32,974 bases of DNA, taken from the NCBI GenBank assembly GCA_938044775.1, contig CALIOE010000122.1, forward strand, positions 1 to 32,974, read 5' to 3'. Of the stretch, positions 7,888 to 15,963 are shown in pieces. Under the pieces are notes generated by a model. That model was not told the DNA's origin and did not search any database. It worked only from the letters and a program-made list of their open reading frames with translations. Every line of letters begins with the position of its first letter. Positions within the stretch are counted from its first letter, which is position 1. Source of the stretch: an uncultured Rhizobiaceae group bacterium (GTDB taxonomy: Bacteria; Pseudomonadota; Alphaproteobacteria; Rhizobiales; Rhizobiaceae). The translations under genes were made by a program, and so were the position numbers.

Positions 7888-8076
7888 GTGAACCACATAT
7901 CATTGAGATCGGCCAGTCTGACTTCACAGATGAAGACTCGTGGTGCGGCCCCTGCCAGCGACTATGTTGAAGGAGAGTTGGGCGTCGAGCCGGGGGGCAT
8001 GGAGTACGAGCTCCATGTGGCCACCCGAGAGACGCGGTATCATGTTCCCTGTTTCCTTTCAGGTAACAGATCATGA
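7888..8076 (+). CDS. Short ORF translationally coupled to the phage-like gene (possible remnant)
   Basis: This frame encodes 62 residues and ends in a 4-nt overlap (ATGA) with the next gene, as in phage tail operons. The part after about residue 20 (SDYVEGELGVEPGGMEYELH) looks protein-like, but the start is arbitrary and no ribosome site is evident. A second frame over its first half is also open and protein-like (HIIEIGQSDFTDEDSW), so this may be the end of a larger gene broken by a frameshift. The family is not recognised. Confidence 0.3.
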   Translation: MNHISLRSASLTSQMKTRGAAPASDYVEGELGVEPGGMEYELHVATRETRYHVPCFLSGNRS

Positions 8077-8504
8077 CCCGAAGCTACATCCCGGTGGCCA
8101 TCGCAGCGCTTTTTCCGCAAGCAGTTCGCGGCATTCATTGGCAGTGTGTAACGCCGCGCCACGGCGACGGTCCGCAAATCGTGCTCTGGGACGAGGAAGT
8201 GCTTGGCAGGATTGATGAGCCGGCCCTCAACGCCAAAGCGTTTGAAATCGCTAGGCAACAGGTGGTGCCGTGCCTGTTGGCGCGCGCCGATGCAATCACC
8301 GAGAATCTACGCCACAGCAGTCTGACAACGCAGGTGTCTGATGAACGCGCTGCCACTGCCGATGCTGCGGTCAGGCACATTCGCAAAAACACCAGGGCAA
8401 CGATCCTGGCCGCTGACAACGATCTTGAGCTGATCGAAGCCATGAGGATGTTGAACGAACAAACCACAAGAATATTGGATCAATTGATGGCAGATATCAT
8501 TTAG
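8073..8504 (+). CDS. XkdW-like phage tail-associated protein (orphan)
   Basis: The 143-residue product begins with YIPVAIAALFPQAVRGIHW and continues with GDGPQIVLWDEEVLGRIDE. This layout resembles small XkdW-type proteins at the end of phage tail-fibre operons (an A-x-LFP-A-x-G stretch, then DGP-I--W). The remainder is helical (AATADAAVRHIRKN, NEQTTRILDQLM). No other phage structural genes are nearby, so it is either a prophage remnant or a domesticated gene. The start overlaps the stop of the preceding short ORF. The family call rests on pattern memory only. Confidence 0.5.
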   Translation: MTRSYIPVAIAALFPQAVRGIHWQCVTPRHGDGPQIVLWDEEVLGRIDEPALNAKAFEIARQQVVPCLLARADAITENLRHSSLTTQVSDERAATADAAVRHIRKNTRATILAADNDLELIEAMRMLNEQTTRILDQLMADII

Positions 8505-8857
8505 CGCAGAACGCAAGGCTGGCATCCCGTCGCACTGGCGCCGTTTGTTTGGCGCCGGTTCAAGGATATGTGCTGAGCATCCGCCGCCGCAGCGTGCGGT
8601 GGCCGGCTTTGCGTCAGGAGCCGCTTTACCGGTGATGCTGCCGAAGACCTGTGGATGCGGGAACTCCGTTCCTTTTCGCTGTATTGATCTTTAGTCTTAC
8701 GCAGGAACGCCTTTACAACCGGCGATGGACGGGCGAGCGCCCCGCAATTGTCGCACCGGCGGTGCTCGCCTGTTACCGAAAAATGTGCCAAACAGTCAGG
8801 CCTGGTGCAAAGCCAAGCGCTTCGTGCAGATGCACCAATGATCTGCTGCCCAGTGGA
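8505..8857. other. Intergenic stretch without a supported gene
   Basis: About 350 nt between the phage-like gene and the end of the metallo-hydrolase gene. Short ORFs on both strands lack ribosome sites and protein-like composition. I see no clear terminator hairpin with a T-run. Confidence 0.4.
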
Positions 8858-9709
8858 TCAGTTCGCTTGTCCACTTTCTGTCAGGAATCGCGCCATTCCG
8901 CGGACATTTAGTTCCCGCCATCCCTTATATTGCTGCCAGTCCTTGTACTCGGCCAGAGTGATGGAACTGACCAGGTCGTCGACGCTGTTTCCTGCTTTCA
9001 GGCCGGCAAGTACCTGCTCCCGCAGCTTCTCCAGATAAATGCGAGCATCGGTTGCATCGGCCTTGTTTCCCACCGAGCCGTGCGCCGGTGCGAAAAACTC
9101 AAAGTCGAGGGTTTCTATTTTCTTGACCTGATTGATCCAGCCATCGATGTCTGAATTCGGCATGTCGCGAAACGGCAGTCGCTTCGGCGACGCCGCGTCG
9201 GTGATGAAGGCAACGTTTTCGGGCCTGACAACGACAGCAATAAGATCCTTGCCGTGCCCTTCGCCCAGCCAGGTCATCTCAAAAGTCTTACCGCCAACTT
9301 CCAGTTTCATTTCGTCTTCAAACCGCTGATCAACGGCAACACCGTCAATCGCTTCGGGTGCATTAGCCTGGGCAATTGTCTTGGCACCGGCGTCGACATA
9401 GACTTTGCCACCAGAGGCATGATCGCCATGACTGTGGCTGTAGATCAGGTGCGTGATAGGCTTGTCAGTGATCGAGCTCAGATTGTCTCTCAGCCATCCG
9501 GCCGCCTCCGCGTTGATCGGGTCGACGATGACAACCCCCTGGTCAGTGACTGTGACGAGTGAGAAGTGGAAATTGTTCTGGAACCGGTAAACATCGCCGG
9601 CAACCTTGGTTATTCCGCGCTTAATGTCCTGCGCGAATCCGGTCACTGATACCAATGTCGAGAAGATCAGAACCAAAAGTCCTCTCATAATGTTCAAGCG
9701 GTTTAACAT
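8858..9709 (-). CDS. Exported metallo-beta-lactamase-fold hydrolase
   Basis: This 283-residue protein starts with a Sec-type signal peptide (hydrophobic stretch about 9-24, likely cleavage after GFAQ). It has the zinc-binding pattern of the MBL fold: H92-S-H94-G-D96-H97 in YSHSHGDHASGG, H152 in GEGHGKD, D171 in FITDAAS and H210 in APAHGSVG. It most resembles the non-lactamase periplasmic members of the superfamily; the substrate is unknown. The ATG at 9709 has GGAGG 8 nt upstream; a TTG at 9724 falls inside that ribosome site and is rejected. It is last in a minus-strand group with a PepSY-like protein and a haem membrane protein, 57 nt after the former. Confidence 0.88.
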   Translation of the reverse strand: MLNRLNIMRGLLVLIFSTLVSVTGFAQDIKRGITKVAGDVYRFQNNFHFSLVTVTDQGVVIVDPINAEAAGWLRDNLSSITDKPITHLIYSHSHGDHASGGKVYVDAGAKTIAQANAPEAIDGVAVDQRFEDEMKLEVGGKTFEMTWLGEGHGKDLIAVVVRPENVAFITDAASPKRLPFRDMPNSDIDGWINQVKKIETLDFEFFAPAHGSVGNKADATDARIYLEKLREQVLAGLKAGNSVDDLVSSITLAEYKDWQQYKGWRELNVRGMARFLTESGQAN

Positions 9710-9766
9710 AGTAGATTCCTCCAAGAATTGGTTGCCGCAGCGGTGAAGTTGGCGGCGTAAACGGTG

Positions 9767-10066
9767 CTATTTCTGGAACAGAATTTTCCCGCGTTGGGCA
9801 ACAAGGTGTTTTTCAAGCGTGACTGGATGGAAATAAGCTTCGACCCGCTGTCCTTCCGGCGTGGTGCCGTAGAGTTCGTAGCATCCGCCGTCCTCCTTCA
9901 CACGGCGAACATTCCATCCCTCCGATTTGACCTTTTCAACCAGCGCTTCAGTGGATTTCCATCCTGACTTATCTCCAGAGTCGCACGTGTAAAGGCCGGT
10001 CGCTAACGCGGGCGTTCCTGTAAGGATCAGAGCAAGCGCTGCGGGCATAACTGCTGGTTTTCTCAT
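9767..10066 (-). CDS. Small periplasmic PepSY-like protein
   Basis: This 99-residue protein has a signal peptide (MRKPAVMPAALALILTGTPALA). The rest resembles a single PepSY-like unit: KSTEALVEKVKSEGWNVRRVKEDGGCYELYGTTPEGQRVEAYFHP, split as a helix followed by strands. Such proteins are often found with cytochrome b or ferric-reductase-like membrane proteins, as here. Two Cys residues are present in the mature part (YTCDSG, GGCYE) and could form a disulphide. AAGGAAAG lies before the ATG, only 14 nt after the stop of the upstream gene, indicating one operon. Confidence 0.8.
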   Translation of the reverse strand: MRKPAVMPAALALILTGTPALATGLYTCDSGDKSGWKSTEALVEKVKSEGWNVRRVKEDGGCYELYGTTPEGQRVEAYFHPVTLEKHLVAQRGKILFQK

Positions 10067-10080
10067 GAGTATTCTTTCCT

Positions 10081-10683
10081 TCAGTTGATGGTCAGGGGGG
10101 TGGATTCCGGGTTGTTCGAAAAATGGTGCTTCCAGAGCCGATAAGTTTCCAGAGCTGCAAGAGGGGCGAAGTGAACCAGCGCCGGACCGAGGTTATTGTG
10201 AACAAAAACCCAGTGTACGAGGGTTAGGACAGCAGCGGGGTAGACAAAGCGTTGCAACTGTTTCCAGCGAGCCAGCATCCAGCGCTGGGATGTGTCATTG
10301 CTGGTGGCAGCAAGCGGGATAAAGATCGCGAAGGCAGCCCAGCCCGTCCATATACCCAGGGCAAAAAATTCGTCCAGAATTGGCCCAAGTGCACCCATAT
10401 CGATGACGTAAAGCCCGGTGTGGAGGGCTGCATATCCGAATGCCGCAACCCCAAGCCAGCGCCTGCGCCTGGCAAACCATAAGAGCCAGCCGGTCTTTGG
10501 GAACAGCATGCGAAGCGGCGTGATCATCATCGCGATAATCATGAAGCGCGCTGCAAACTCTCCGGTTGGATGGAGCAGACGCTCTGCGTTGGTTGCTCCA
10601 CTTGCCAGACCAAACAGCATTGGCACTGCGGGCAGGGCCAGCACGGCCCAGAAGATGCTGGTGGAGAGGAATCGTTTTTCCAT
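10081..10683 (-). CDS. Ferric reductase-like (MsrQ/YedZ-type) haem membrane protein
   Basis: The product has about five to six membrane segments. It carries the paired histidine blocks of the ferric-reductase-like transmembrane family: RRRRWLGVAAFGYAALHTGLY and LARWKQLQRFVYPAAVLTLVHW followed by VFVHNN. These are b-type haem ligands in MsrQ-like proteins. I chose the ATG at 10683, giving 200 residues, the usual length for this family. The frame is open to a TTG at 10767, and neither start has a strong ribosome site. The gene precedes the PepSY-like gene by 14 nt. A role passing electrons across the membrane to a periplasmic partner is inferred. Confidence 0.82.
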   Translation of the reverse strand: MEKRFLSTSIFWAVLALPAVPMLFGLASGATNAERLLHPTGEFAARFMIIAMMITPLRMLFPKTGWLLWFARRRRWLGVAAFGYAALHTGLYVIDMGALGPILDEFFALGIWTGWAAFAIFIPLAATSNDTSQRWMLARWKQLQRFVYPAAVLTLVHWVFVHNNLGPALVHFAPLAALETYRLWKHHFSNNPESTPLTIN

Positions 10684-10810
10684 GCGCCATTGCTCGCTCA
10701 ACAATGCCCCCCAAAGCCGCTCATACGATGGACACTGTTGCAGAATTTGCAAATTAAACTTTGGCAAGGTTGATCCGACAAACGGTCAATACCGGACACC
10801 GCTCGGGTGG

Positions 10811-11191
10811 CTACTCAACCGCCGGAAAGTCAATGTGAATGTGATTTCCGTCGGGATCCCACAAATTGTACTGAACGATCCCCACATCCGGCAAATCATT
10901 GCGCTCGAATTTTTCGCCCGCGCCGGCAAGCTGTTTTTCAAACGCGACTCTACCGCTGGCCGACAAAGCAAAATGTTCGAGCTTTAGCTTGCTCTCTGAC
11001 CCGATACCGGGATCACCCTCGACACCCACGAGATGCACAACTGCCTGAGGGCCGGCATACATCCAGGCTCCGGGGAACGGGAAATTCGGGCGATCTCCCG
11101 CGCGCATTCCAAGTATGCTCGTATACCACTTGACCATGGTTTCCAGGTTGCTGGTTCGCACGTTTACGTGGTCGAGTTTTCCAATCTGCAT
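10811..11191 (-). CDS. VOC-family (glyoxalase/dioxygenase fold) protein
   Basis: The 126-residue protein has the two-module VOC layout. LDHVNVRTSNLETMVKWYTSILGM begins the first module. LEHFALSASG begins the second, which closes with YNLWDPDGNHIHIDF. Metal-ligand-type residues are His in LDHV, His in VVHLVG, His in LEHF and the C-terminal HIHID region. The substrate is unknown. The ribosome site is weak (AAAAGAACG). It lies upstream of the haem protein gene on the same strand and may be first in that operon, though the gap is 127 nt with the start chosen there. Confidence 0.82.
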   Translation of the reverse strand: MQIGKLDHVNVRTSNLETMVKWYTSILGMRAGDRPNFPFPGAWMYAGPQAVVHLVGVEGDPGIGSESKLKLEHFALSASGRVAFEKQLAGAGEKFERNDLPDVGIVQYNLWDPDGNHIHIDFPAVE

Positions 11192-11444
11192 GTCGCGTTC
11201 TTTTGGGCCGGCTTGCGTTGATGATATTTGGCCAGCTTAAACACTCTTTGATCAACCTCAAACATCCAACGCGAACCAGACATGGAAACATGGGCTTGTA
11301 CGCTCGAAATGGACAACCAAATCGATGCGGTGTTGTTTATCGGTTTGGGTTTTCGAATCCAAAGAGCCTGGGTTGGGAAAGCGCAGCCTTTTGTGCCAGA
11401 ACCGGGTTTCGCGCGGGTCGAGTGGATAGAGTTGGAGTATAGCA

Positions 11445-12350
11445 ATGAAGCTTGCAAATCACACAAAGCCGGGGATTTTCCTGGCCACCTTGGTCTCAGC
11501 CGTGGTCCTGGCGGTGTCGGCCCAGGCAGATGATGACCACGCCCACATTGGTGATGCGGTCCGTGAGTTGCCCCTGTTTGACGCTCACATCCACTACAAG
11601 CAGCCGGCCTGGGCGCGGTACTCCGTCAAAAATATCATCGAGTTGATGGACAGTAATGGTGTCGCCATGGGGTTGGTTTCCTCGACCCCCGACGAAGGGA
11701 CGATCATGCTCTGGAAATATGCGCCGAACCGCATCGTTCCGGAACTTCGTCCTTATCATGACGATGCGGGGTCATCGAACTGGGCCAAGGCGGAGAACAT
11801 GGATGCGTACCTCGCAGAGCGCCTGGACAAATACCCCCACGAAGGTATCGGTGAGTTTCATATTCACAATCTCGACCTGTCCGACGAGCCGCTCTTCCGC
11901 AAGGTCATAGGGCTGGCAAAGGACCGAAACATTCCGCTTCATGTTCACTCAGGACCGGAGCCAGTGCGCTGGCTTTACAGTCTGGATAAAGATGTGAAGA
12001 TCATTTGGGCCCATGCCGGGTTGGGTGAGCCGGCAGCGGAAGTCTATGCGTTGATGCAAGAGTTTCCAGAACTCTATGCAGACACCTCACTGAGGGAATC
12101 TTCCATTCTCGGTGCAGGCGATGGACTCGACCCAGAGTGGAAAGAAATCATCTTCAAGTTTCAGGATCGCCTGATGATTGGTAGCGACACATGGGTAAAC
12201 TCGCAGTGGGACAATTACTCCGGAATTATCGAGTCCAATCGACGATGGCTGTCCAGATTGCCACGCTCAGTGGCCGAAAAAATTGCCTATCGAAACGCTG
12301 AGAGGTTGTTCAACAGGAAGATATCAATGGATCTCATTGGAAAAAAATAG
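11445..12350 (+). CDS. Exported amidohydrolase-2 family protein
   Basis: The 301-residue protein has a signal peptide (residues 1 to about 28, AQA cleavage region). A TIM-barrel metal-dependent hydrolase follows, with D46-A-H48-I-H50 (LFDAHIHYK), H166 and H168 in LHVHSGP, H190 in IWAHAG and D248 in IGSDTW. These are the ligand positions of the amidohydrolase-2 (PF04909) type, including decarboxylases and lactonases. Most family members are cytosolic, so an exported copy is less common. GGAG lies 8 nt before the ATG. It is divergent from the VOC gene across about 250 nt, and with the exported MBL hydrolase may form a periplasmic degradation set. The substrate is unknown. Confidence 0.85.
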   Translation: MKLANHTKPGIFLATLVSAVVLAVSAQADDDHAHIGDAVRELPLFDAHIHYKQPAWARYSVKNIIELMDSNGVAMGLVSSTPDEGTIMLWKYAPNRIVPELRPYHDDAGSSNWAKAENMDAYLAERLDKYPHEGIGEFHIHNLDLSDEPLFRKVIGLAKDRNIPLHVHSGPEPVRWLYSLDKDVKIIWAHAGLGEPAAEVYALMQEFPELYADTSLRESSILGAGDGLDPEWKEIIFKFQDRLMIGSDTWVNSQWDNYSGIIESNRRWLSRLPRSVAEKIAYRNAERLFNRKISMDLIGKK

Positions 12351-12561
12351 CCAATCCAGTACCCGTTATCGTGCCCCTTTGAACGGTTCAGGTTCCTTGC
12401 AATGGGGTTGGGAATTACACAGCCATTGGCGGCAGAGCAGATATATGTGTTTGAAAACAGTCAGACTTTTCCGGGACTTTAGTCCGTTTCCATTGCGGAA
12501 AAATTGATAGAAGATGTCCAAAGATGCTGGACAACTTGTTCCGGGGGCAACCTTATCACCC

Positions 12562-12825
12562 TCAGGGTTCGGGCAAATTGTCCGGTATCTGCAATGCTGG
12601 CAGCAATGCCGGCACGCGTTGCAGTCTCTGGGAGTGACCGTTCAGCCTTGCAGATGCGATCTGTGCGTTGTTACGCAGCGAAGCGTCAATGGATGCCGCC
12701 CCACTCTCGGTCAGTCGTGTGAATTTCTGCGCCACCCGGCGCCATTGCGCAGGGCTCAAGGCGGTTGCTGGCCTCAGTTCTTTGAACATGCGGTCAACCG
12801 GATTTTTCAATATGAGGACTGTCAC
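12562..12825 (-). CDS. Possible small protein of unknown function
   Basis: This 87-residue frame begins with GTG and has codon use compatible with its neighbours (LSPAQWRRVAQKFTRLTESGAASIDASLR). It resembles no family I recognise. The ribosome site is weak (GAAAG). It would be divergent from the possible gene at 12935, with 109 nt between them, an arrangement that would make sense for two small genes. It may also be chance. Confidence 0.3.
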   Translation of the reverse strand: MTVLILKNPVDRMFKELRPATALSPAQWRRVAQKFTRLTESGAASIDASLRNNAQIASARLNGHSQRLQRVPALLPALQIPDNLPEP

Positions 12826-12934
12826 AACATCTTTCGCAAGTTCAGCACCAGAAAAACGTATTATTGTTTGTTAATCAGTCGGATATGCTGAGCGCATTCC
12901 GGTGATTCGCGGAATGAGATAATGGGGGAATCGG

Positions 12935-13312
12935 ATGGCAATGCGCAGTGAAGAGATCGTTGCAGCGCGCAGCCTCGTGCAAACGATTGATCAAAGCAAT
13001 TGGAAACACAATTATCGCGTGAGCCTGCAATCGTTGATGGGCCTGCGTATTGAACACGAATCGAACGTGTCATTCATGATAGCGCACCGCTCGTTTTGTC
13101 ATCAAATTCGGCTCATAGGAGAATTCATGGCTATTGGAGCCGAGCAGAAGGCGATGTCTGCAAAGCTGGCATGCCTTCTCCATCTCAACGAAATGCAACT
13201 CGCAATCGATAGTCACTTCAACAATAAACTGCATCGACCGAGAGCGGATAATGCCGCGGATTCCAGGTTGACATCCAGCCTCAACGAAGCATCCCGGCGC
13301 GCTACCGGATAA
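12935..13312 (+). CDS. Possible protein of unknown function
   Basis: This 125-residue frame starts with ATG after GGGGGAATCGG. The sequence contains helical, protein-like stretches (EEIVAARSLVQTIDQSNW, AIGAEQKAMSAKLACLLHLNEMQLAIDSHFNN), and codon use is not unusual. I recognise no family, signal peptide or membrane segment. It is the best candidate in an otherwise gene-poor 1.3-kb stretch. Confidence 0.35.
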   Translation: MAMRSEEIVAARSLVQTIDQSNWKHNYRVSLQSLMGLRIEHESNVSFMIAHRSFCHQIRLIGEFMAIGAEQKAMSAKLACLLHLNEMQLAIDSHFNNKLHRPRADNAADSRLTSSLNEASRRATG

Positions 13313-13710
13313 TCGTCGGCGATTGTTGCCTCGTGTGCATGGTGATTGGCCGAGGAGTTGCACTTGCAAGCGCCAGGATTGAAGGAATTACAAACCGCAT
13401 ATCGGTGTGGGCCTGCATTTTTGATCCATTTACATCGTCTCAGGTTCGTCAGTTCGTGTGCCGGTTTCGGAGGACAACGGCGCAATGACTGGCAATTGTT
13501 GAAATTGGCGAAGCGAAACAAAAATCCGTCTCAACCAGAGAATCCGTGAGTGCCGACTGAGTCAAAAATTGAGCGCTGATGTCCGCAAGAAGAGCAATTT
13601 TTGCCGGAATGATTGAGGGTGCTATACCTGCATTTCGAGTTTTTGGGCATGTGTCGTAGTGAATTACGTGAGGCCACCGTGCGCTCGCCGACAGGTTTAG
13701 AGGACTGATC
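13313..13710. other. Intergenic stretch upstream of the epimerase gene
   Basis: No gene is supported in these 400 nt. Overlapping short ORFs on both strands have no ribosome sites. It presumably holds the promoter of the epimerase gene at 13711, but I cannot point to a convincing -35/-10 pair. Confidence 0.4.
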
Positions 13711-14559
13711 ATGGAGGGTTTTGGCGTACACACGAGCATGTGGACCATGAATTGGGACCAGGAAGGTGCCGAGCGCGCTGTTGATGGCGCAGTTCAATAC
13801 AAAATGGATTTCATTGAAATTCCGATGCTTAATCCACCGGCCATCGATGCAGATCATACGCGGGCATTGCTGCAGGCGAATGATCTGCGTGCAATTTGTT
13901 CTCTGGGTCTGCCCGAGAATGCGTGGGCTTCGCAGCGACCGGACGCAGCCATCGAATATTTGAAGATTTCGCTCGACAAGACAAAGGAGCTTGGCGGTGA
14001 GGCGCTATCTGGTGTGACATTCGGAGGGATCGGGGAGCGGTCCGGCTTTCCGCCAACGGAGGACGAACTCGACAACGTGGCGCGGGTCCTCGACGCAGCA
14101 GCAGGTTACACAAAGAGTATCGGTCTCCTATTTGGAATCGAGCCTGTAAATCGATATGAGAACCACCTCATCAACACAGGTTGGCAAGCAGTCGAAATGA
14201 TCGAGCGAGTAGGCTCGGACAACATCTTCATTCACCTTGACACCTATCACATGAATATCGAGGAAAAGGGTGCAGGAAACGGTATTCTGGACGCCGGCGA
14301 ACATCTCAAATATGTCCATCTGTCGGAAAGCGATCGCGGAACCCCTGGCGCTGGCACCTGTGATTGGGACGAGATATTCTCGACTCTTGCCGCGACCGGG
14401 TTCAAAGGCGGATTGGCCATGGAAAGCTTTATCAACATGCCTCCGGAAATTGGCTACGGGCTGTCCGTATGGCGCCCGGTTGCAAAGGACCACACAGAAG
14501 TGATGGAGAACGGCCTGCCGTTTCTGCGCAACAAAGCGCGGCAATACCGGTTGGTTTAG
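13711..14559 (+). CDS. Ketose 3-epimerase-like protein (D-tagatose/D-psicose 3-epimerase family)
   Basis: This 282-residue TIM-barrel enzyme has the family's four metal ligands at the right spacing: E144 (FGIEPVNRYE), D177 (HLDTYHMN), H203 (YVHLSESDRG) and E238 (LAMESF). The intervals of 33, 26 and 35 residues equal those of Pseudomonas cichorii D-tagatose 3-epimerase (E152, D185, H211, E246). The family interconverts ketoses at C3, or ketose phosphates at C3/C4 in the erythritol pathway. GAGGA lies 8 nt before the ATG. The gene converges on the SDR and stands at the edge of the sugar ABC locus, so it probably epimerises the imported sugar or its keto product. Confidence 0.9.
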   Translation: MEGFGVHTSMWTMNWDQEGAERAVDGAVQYKMDFIEIPMLNPPAIDADHTRALLQANDLRAICSLGLPENAWASQRPDAAIEYLKISLDKTKELGGEALSGVTFGGIGERSGFPPTEDELDNVARVLDAAAGYTKSIGLLFGIEPVNRYENHLINTGWQAVEMIERVGSDNIFIHLDTYHMNIEEKGAGNGILDAGEHLKYVHLSESDRGTPGAGTCDWDEIFSTLAATGFKGGLAMESFINMPPEIGYGLSVWRPVAKDHTEVMENGLPFLRNKARQYRLV

Positions 14560-14621
14560 AAAGTCACTTCAGCTGATGTGAATGTCGGTGGTTGGGATGA
14601 TTTACACCTCAGCCAAATTCG

Positions 14622-15392
14622 TCAAACGCTCGAATAACCGCCGTCGATCATGATCGTGGATCCGTTGACAAGTTCGGCCGCAGGAGAGGCGAGATAAAGC
14701 GCAAGGTCTGCAATCTCGACCGGCTGGCCGAAACGACCCAGAGGCGTATTCTCGATGAACGGCCTCCTCTTCTCTTCGGGACTCCATATTTCCTCGCCCA
14801 TCGGCGTCAGAACGACAGTGGGACATATGGCGTTGACCTGAATATTGTGCCGTGCCCATTCTGCCATCAAAGATTTTGTGAGCGCATTCAGACCACCCTT
14901 GGACGATGCATAGGCTGCATGATCCGCCAGTGCTATGACGCCCGTTTGAGAGGAGATGTTTATGATCTTGCCCCAGCGCTGTTGAATCATTCCCGGAGCC
15001 AGCATTTTTGCGAGTATGAAGGGAGCCCGCAAATTGACCGCCATTGTAAGGTCCCAATCTTCAATGCTCAACTCGGTTGCCGGATTTATGAGCGCGACAC
15101 CTGCGCTGTTGACCAGAATATCAATAGTACCCGCGAAACGCAGAGCCTCCTCGGCAAGCATTGAGGCACCTTCCGCAGTCTCCAGAGGGGAGACAAGAGA
15201 TCGGCACTCAGCTCCTGAATCCCTGATTTGTTCTTCGACCACAGACAATTTGCTTGCATCGCGACCACTTATGATCAGTGAAGCGCCGGCATCGGCATAA
15301 ACGCGAGCGATTTCGGCTCCGATCCCGTCAGATGCGCCGGTAATCAACGCCATGCGGCCCGCTAGCGAAAATCGCTCAGTCCAGTCAGCCAT
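14622..15392 (-). CDS. SDR-family sugar/polyol dehydrogenase
   Basis: The 256-residue classical SDR has the cofactor motif TGASDGIG near residue 19, NSAG (DILVNSAGVA), and the catalytic Ser-Tyr-Lys in NISSQTGVIALADHAAYASSKGG. The C-terminal GSTIMIDGGYSS is standard. Such enzymes oxidise secondary alcohols of sugars, polyols or acids with NAD(P). GGAG lies 7 nt before the ATG, which is only 4 nt after the stop of the SIS gene. It is the last gene of the minus-strand operon (ABC ATPase, dehydrogenase, SIS protein, SDR). Polyol oxidation to a ketose is a reasonable role given the neighbouring 3-epimerase-like gene, but it is inferred. Confidence 0.9.
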   Translation of the reverse strand: MADWTERFSLAGRMALITGASDGIGAEIARVYADAGASLIISGRDASKLSVVEEQIRDSGAECRSLVSPLETAEGASMLAEEALRFAGTIDILVNSAGVALINPATELSIEDWDLTMAVNLRAPFILAKMLAPGMIQQRWGKIINISSQTGVIALADHAAYASSKGGLNALTKSLMAEWARHNIQVNAICPTVVLTPMGEEIWSPEEKRRPFIENTPLGRFGQPVEIADLALYLASPAAELVNGSTIMIDGGYSSV

Positions 15393-15396
15393 CCCG

Positions 15397-15954
15397 CTAC
15401 TCCAGATTTGTATGGTTGCTGCGCATCGTCTCTGCTGATGTTTTCAGTTTTCTCTGAAGTCGCAAAATCAGAAATTCAAAAAACAAGAAAATTGCGGCTT
15501 CGTAGAGCGACCCCATGGGGAGAATTGACTTCACCGCACTCTGATCATTTGCCATTGTTTGCGCGGGAATAATGATAGGAATGTCACAGGCCTCAGGCAC
15601 CTGTCCGTCCGGAACGGCAGAGAAACATAGGGTGGTTGCTCCGGCAGCATGAGCGGTGTTGACCAGAGCAGCTATTGTGGCAAAGGAACCGGGACCCGCG
15701 CTGACCATTAGCAAGTCGCCTTGACCGATATGAGGCGTGGTCATGTCGCCGACGACGGATGCTTCGAGTCCGAGATGGAACAAGCGCATCGCCAGCGCTT
15801 TCATCATCAAGCCTTCACGACCAACACCATGCAAGGCTATGCGTCGGGCTTGTGATACAGCTTGTTCGATTTGGGCGAACTCCCGTTCCATGTCTGTTTG
15901 GAACACGTGATCGATTTCATCCAAAGCAACTCGCAAATCTCGTTTGAAGTCCAT
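15397..15954 (-). CDS. SIS-domain protein, 6-phospho-3-hexuloisomerase (HxlB)-like
   Basis: The 185-residue single SIS domain is typical of HxlB in length. It has RIALHGVGREGLMMKALAMRLFHLGLEASVVGDMTTP followed by GDLLMVSAGPGSF, the sugar-phosphate-binding core. LPMGSLYEAAIFLFFEFLI near the end also fits the family. HxlB interconverts 3-hexulose 6-phosphate and fructose 6-phosphate in the RuMP pathway. No hexulose-phosphate synthase is present here, so a different phosphoketose is likely its substrate. GAGGA precedes the ATG. It lies 9 nt after the dehydrogenase gene and 4 nt before the SDR gene. Confidence 0.85.
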   Translation of the reverse strand: MDFKRDLRVALDEIDHVFQTDMEREFAQIEQAVSQARRIALHGVGREGLMMKALAMRLFHLGLEASVVGDMTTPHIGQGDLLMVSAGPGSFATIAALVNTAHAAGATTLCFSAVPDGQVPEACDIPIIIPAQTMANDQSAVKSILPMGSLYEAAIFLFFEFLILRLQRKLKTSAETMRSNHTNLE

Positions 15955-15963
15955 CGTGGTTCC

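Noticed and set aside
12556..12570. TCACCCTCAGGGTTC, resembling the 17-bp LuxR-type site
   Set aside because: The arms pair only with a 1-nt spacer and the right outer TGA is missing, so it does not fit the 17-bp frame of the other five sites, and no recognised gene follows at the expected distance.
13211..13880. Overlapping minus-strand ORFs upstream of the epimerase gene
   Set aside because: Several short frames cover the same bases on the same strand with no ribosome site; no single one has protein-like composition.
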